Source: Candidatus Aminicenantota bacterium
GTDB lineage: Bacteria > Acidobacteriota > Aminicenantia > JAMOAD01
Assembly: GCA_027070475.1 (NCBI GenBank)
Contig: JALXDT010000131.1
Location: 1 to 6,321, forward strand
Length of the DNA stretch: 6,321 bases
Direction: 5' to 3'
Part shown: in pieces, positions 5,956 through 6,321 of the stretch
Layout: each line of letters starts with the position of its first letter
Position numbering within the stretch: position 1 is the first letter of the stretch
Position numbers and translations under genes: made by a program
Notes under the pieces: generated by a model
Told to the model about the DNA's origin: nothing
Database searches by the model: none
What the model saw: the letters and a program-made list of their open reading frames with translations, nothing else

Positions 5956-6321
5956 TTTCCCTTTCCTTTAACATTATTGCATATTTTATTGCTTGTACCA
6001 TTGATTTTTCACTTGCAATTCCTTTTCCTGCAATATCAAAGGCTGTTCCATGATCCGGTGAGGTTCTAATTATTGGTAAATTAAGGGTTATGTTCACTCC
6101 GCTTTCAAAACTTGTAAGTTTAAAAGGAATAAGACCTAAATCATGGGTATAAGAGATTATCATCTTATCTCTTTCCCCTTTTAATTTTAAAAAAAGAGTG
6201 TCATTTGGGGTGGGATATTCAATTTGTATCCCCTCATTTTTTAATTCATCTATTACAGGAATAATAATCTTTTTCTCTTCATCTCCTAAAAATCCATTTT
6301 CACCTGCATGGGGATTTATTG
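5948..6321 (-). CDS. pdxA: 4-hydroxythreonine-4-phosphate dehydrogenase PdxA, C-terminal part (5' end beyond the window)
   Basis: The open frame runs without a stop to the window edge (first full codon 6319-6317), giving about 123 C-terminal residues of a protein that is normally about 330. The methionine at 6163 is internal, not a start. The fragment begins INPHAGENG, then shows TPNDTLF, YTHDLGLIPFK, SGVNITLNLP and RTSPDHGTAFDIAGKG, all classic PdxA signatures. Two of the three metal-binding histidines of the family are visible: the His of NPHAGE (codon 6310-6308) and the His of THDLG (6145-6143). So are the substrate-contacting Lys, Asn and Arg (codons starting 6121, 6094 and 6067). The enzyme oxidises 4-phosphohydroxy-L-threonine with NAD(P) and, after decarboxylation, supplies 3-amino-2-oxopropyl phosphate for pyridoxal phosphate synthesis. 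Related PdxA2-type enzymes act on other four-carbon sugar-acid phosphates and cannot be excluded. It is the most upstream visible gene of the operon and overlaps pgeF by 8 bp. Confidence 0.95.
   Translation of the reverse strand, partial: INPHAGENGFLGDEEKKIIIPVIDELKNEGIQIEYPTPNDTLFLKLKGERDKMIISYTHDLGLIPFKLTSFESGVNITLNLPIIRTSPDHGTAFDIAGKGIASEKSMVQAIKYAIMLKERENG
5959..5968 (-). promoter_or_regulatory. Ribosome binding site of pgeF, inside the pdxA coding end
   Basis: The purine run AAGGAAAGGG on the minus strand ends three bases before the ATG at 5955-5953; its AAGGA core is eight bases from the ATG. It lies within the last codons of pdxA, in keeping with translational coupling across the 8-bp overlap. 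Confidence 0.6.

Noticed and set aside
5948..6163. Stand-alone 71-residue gene starting at the Met at 6163
   Set aside because: The same frame continues upstream to the window edge and encodes further PdxA motifs (NPHAGE, DTLF), so the Met is internal.

Overview
The window is an AT-rich piece of a prokaryotic, most likely bacterial, chromosome. Every supportable gene lies on the minus strand, so transcription runs from position 6321 towards position 1. Bacterial origin is inferred from purine-rich Shine-Dalgarno sites a few bases before each start, very tight gene packing, and a peptidoglycan-editing/laccase-domain protein (PgeF/YfiH family). Lys/Ile/Glu-rich proteins and a phosphofructokinase with pyrophosphate-type motifs suggest an anaerobe, possibly from a little-cultured lineage. 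The sequence alone does not fix the taxon.

In transcription order the layout is as follows. (1) 6321-5948: the C-terminal third of PdxA (4-hydroxythreonine-4-phosphate dehydrogenase, vitamin B6 synthesis), cut by the window edge. (2) 5955-5272: a PgeF/YfiH laccase-domain protein whose start overlaps the pdxA stop by 8 bp. (3) 5256-4051: a phosphofructokinase with the Asp and Lys signatures of pyrophosphate-dependent enzymes. (4) 4037-3261: a short, divergent member of the eIF-2B alpha/beta/delta and sugar-phosphate isomerase superfamily, in which the usual catalytic Cys is not seen. (5) 3248-63: a large exported tricorn-type protease with PD40 beta-propeller repeats, a PDZ domain and an S41-like catalytic domain carrying the full tricorn tetrad. 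(6) 1-62: a short non-coding tail with a tandem heptanucleotide repeat and a G-rich direct repeat.

Junctions are -8, 15, 13 and 12 bp, so the five genes look like one transcription unit. Its promoter would be beyond 6321 and its terminator before 1. Functions are mixed: cofactor synthesis, nucleoside or cell-wall housekeeping, glycolysis, an enigmatic eIF2B-like protein and extracytoplasmic proteolysis. This resembles a growth-linked housekeeping operon more than a dedicated system. I see no mobile element, CRISPR array, RNA gene or defence system. The points most worth a second look are the degenerate eIF2B-like protein beside PFK and PgeF, and the export and altered specificity loop of the tricorn homologue.
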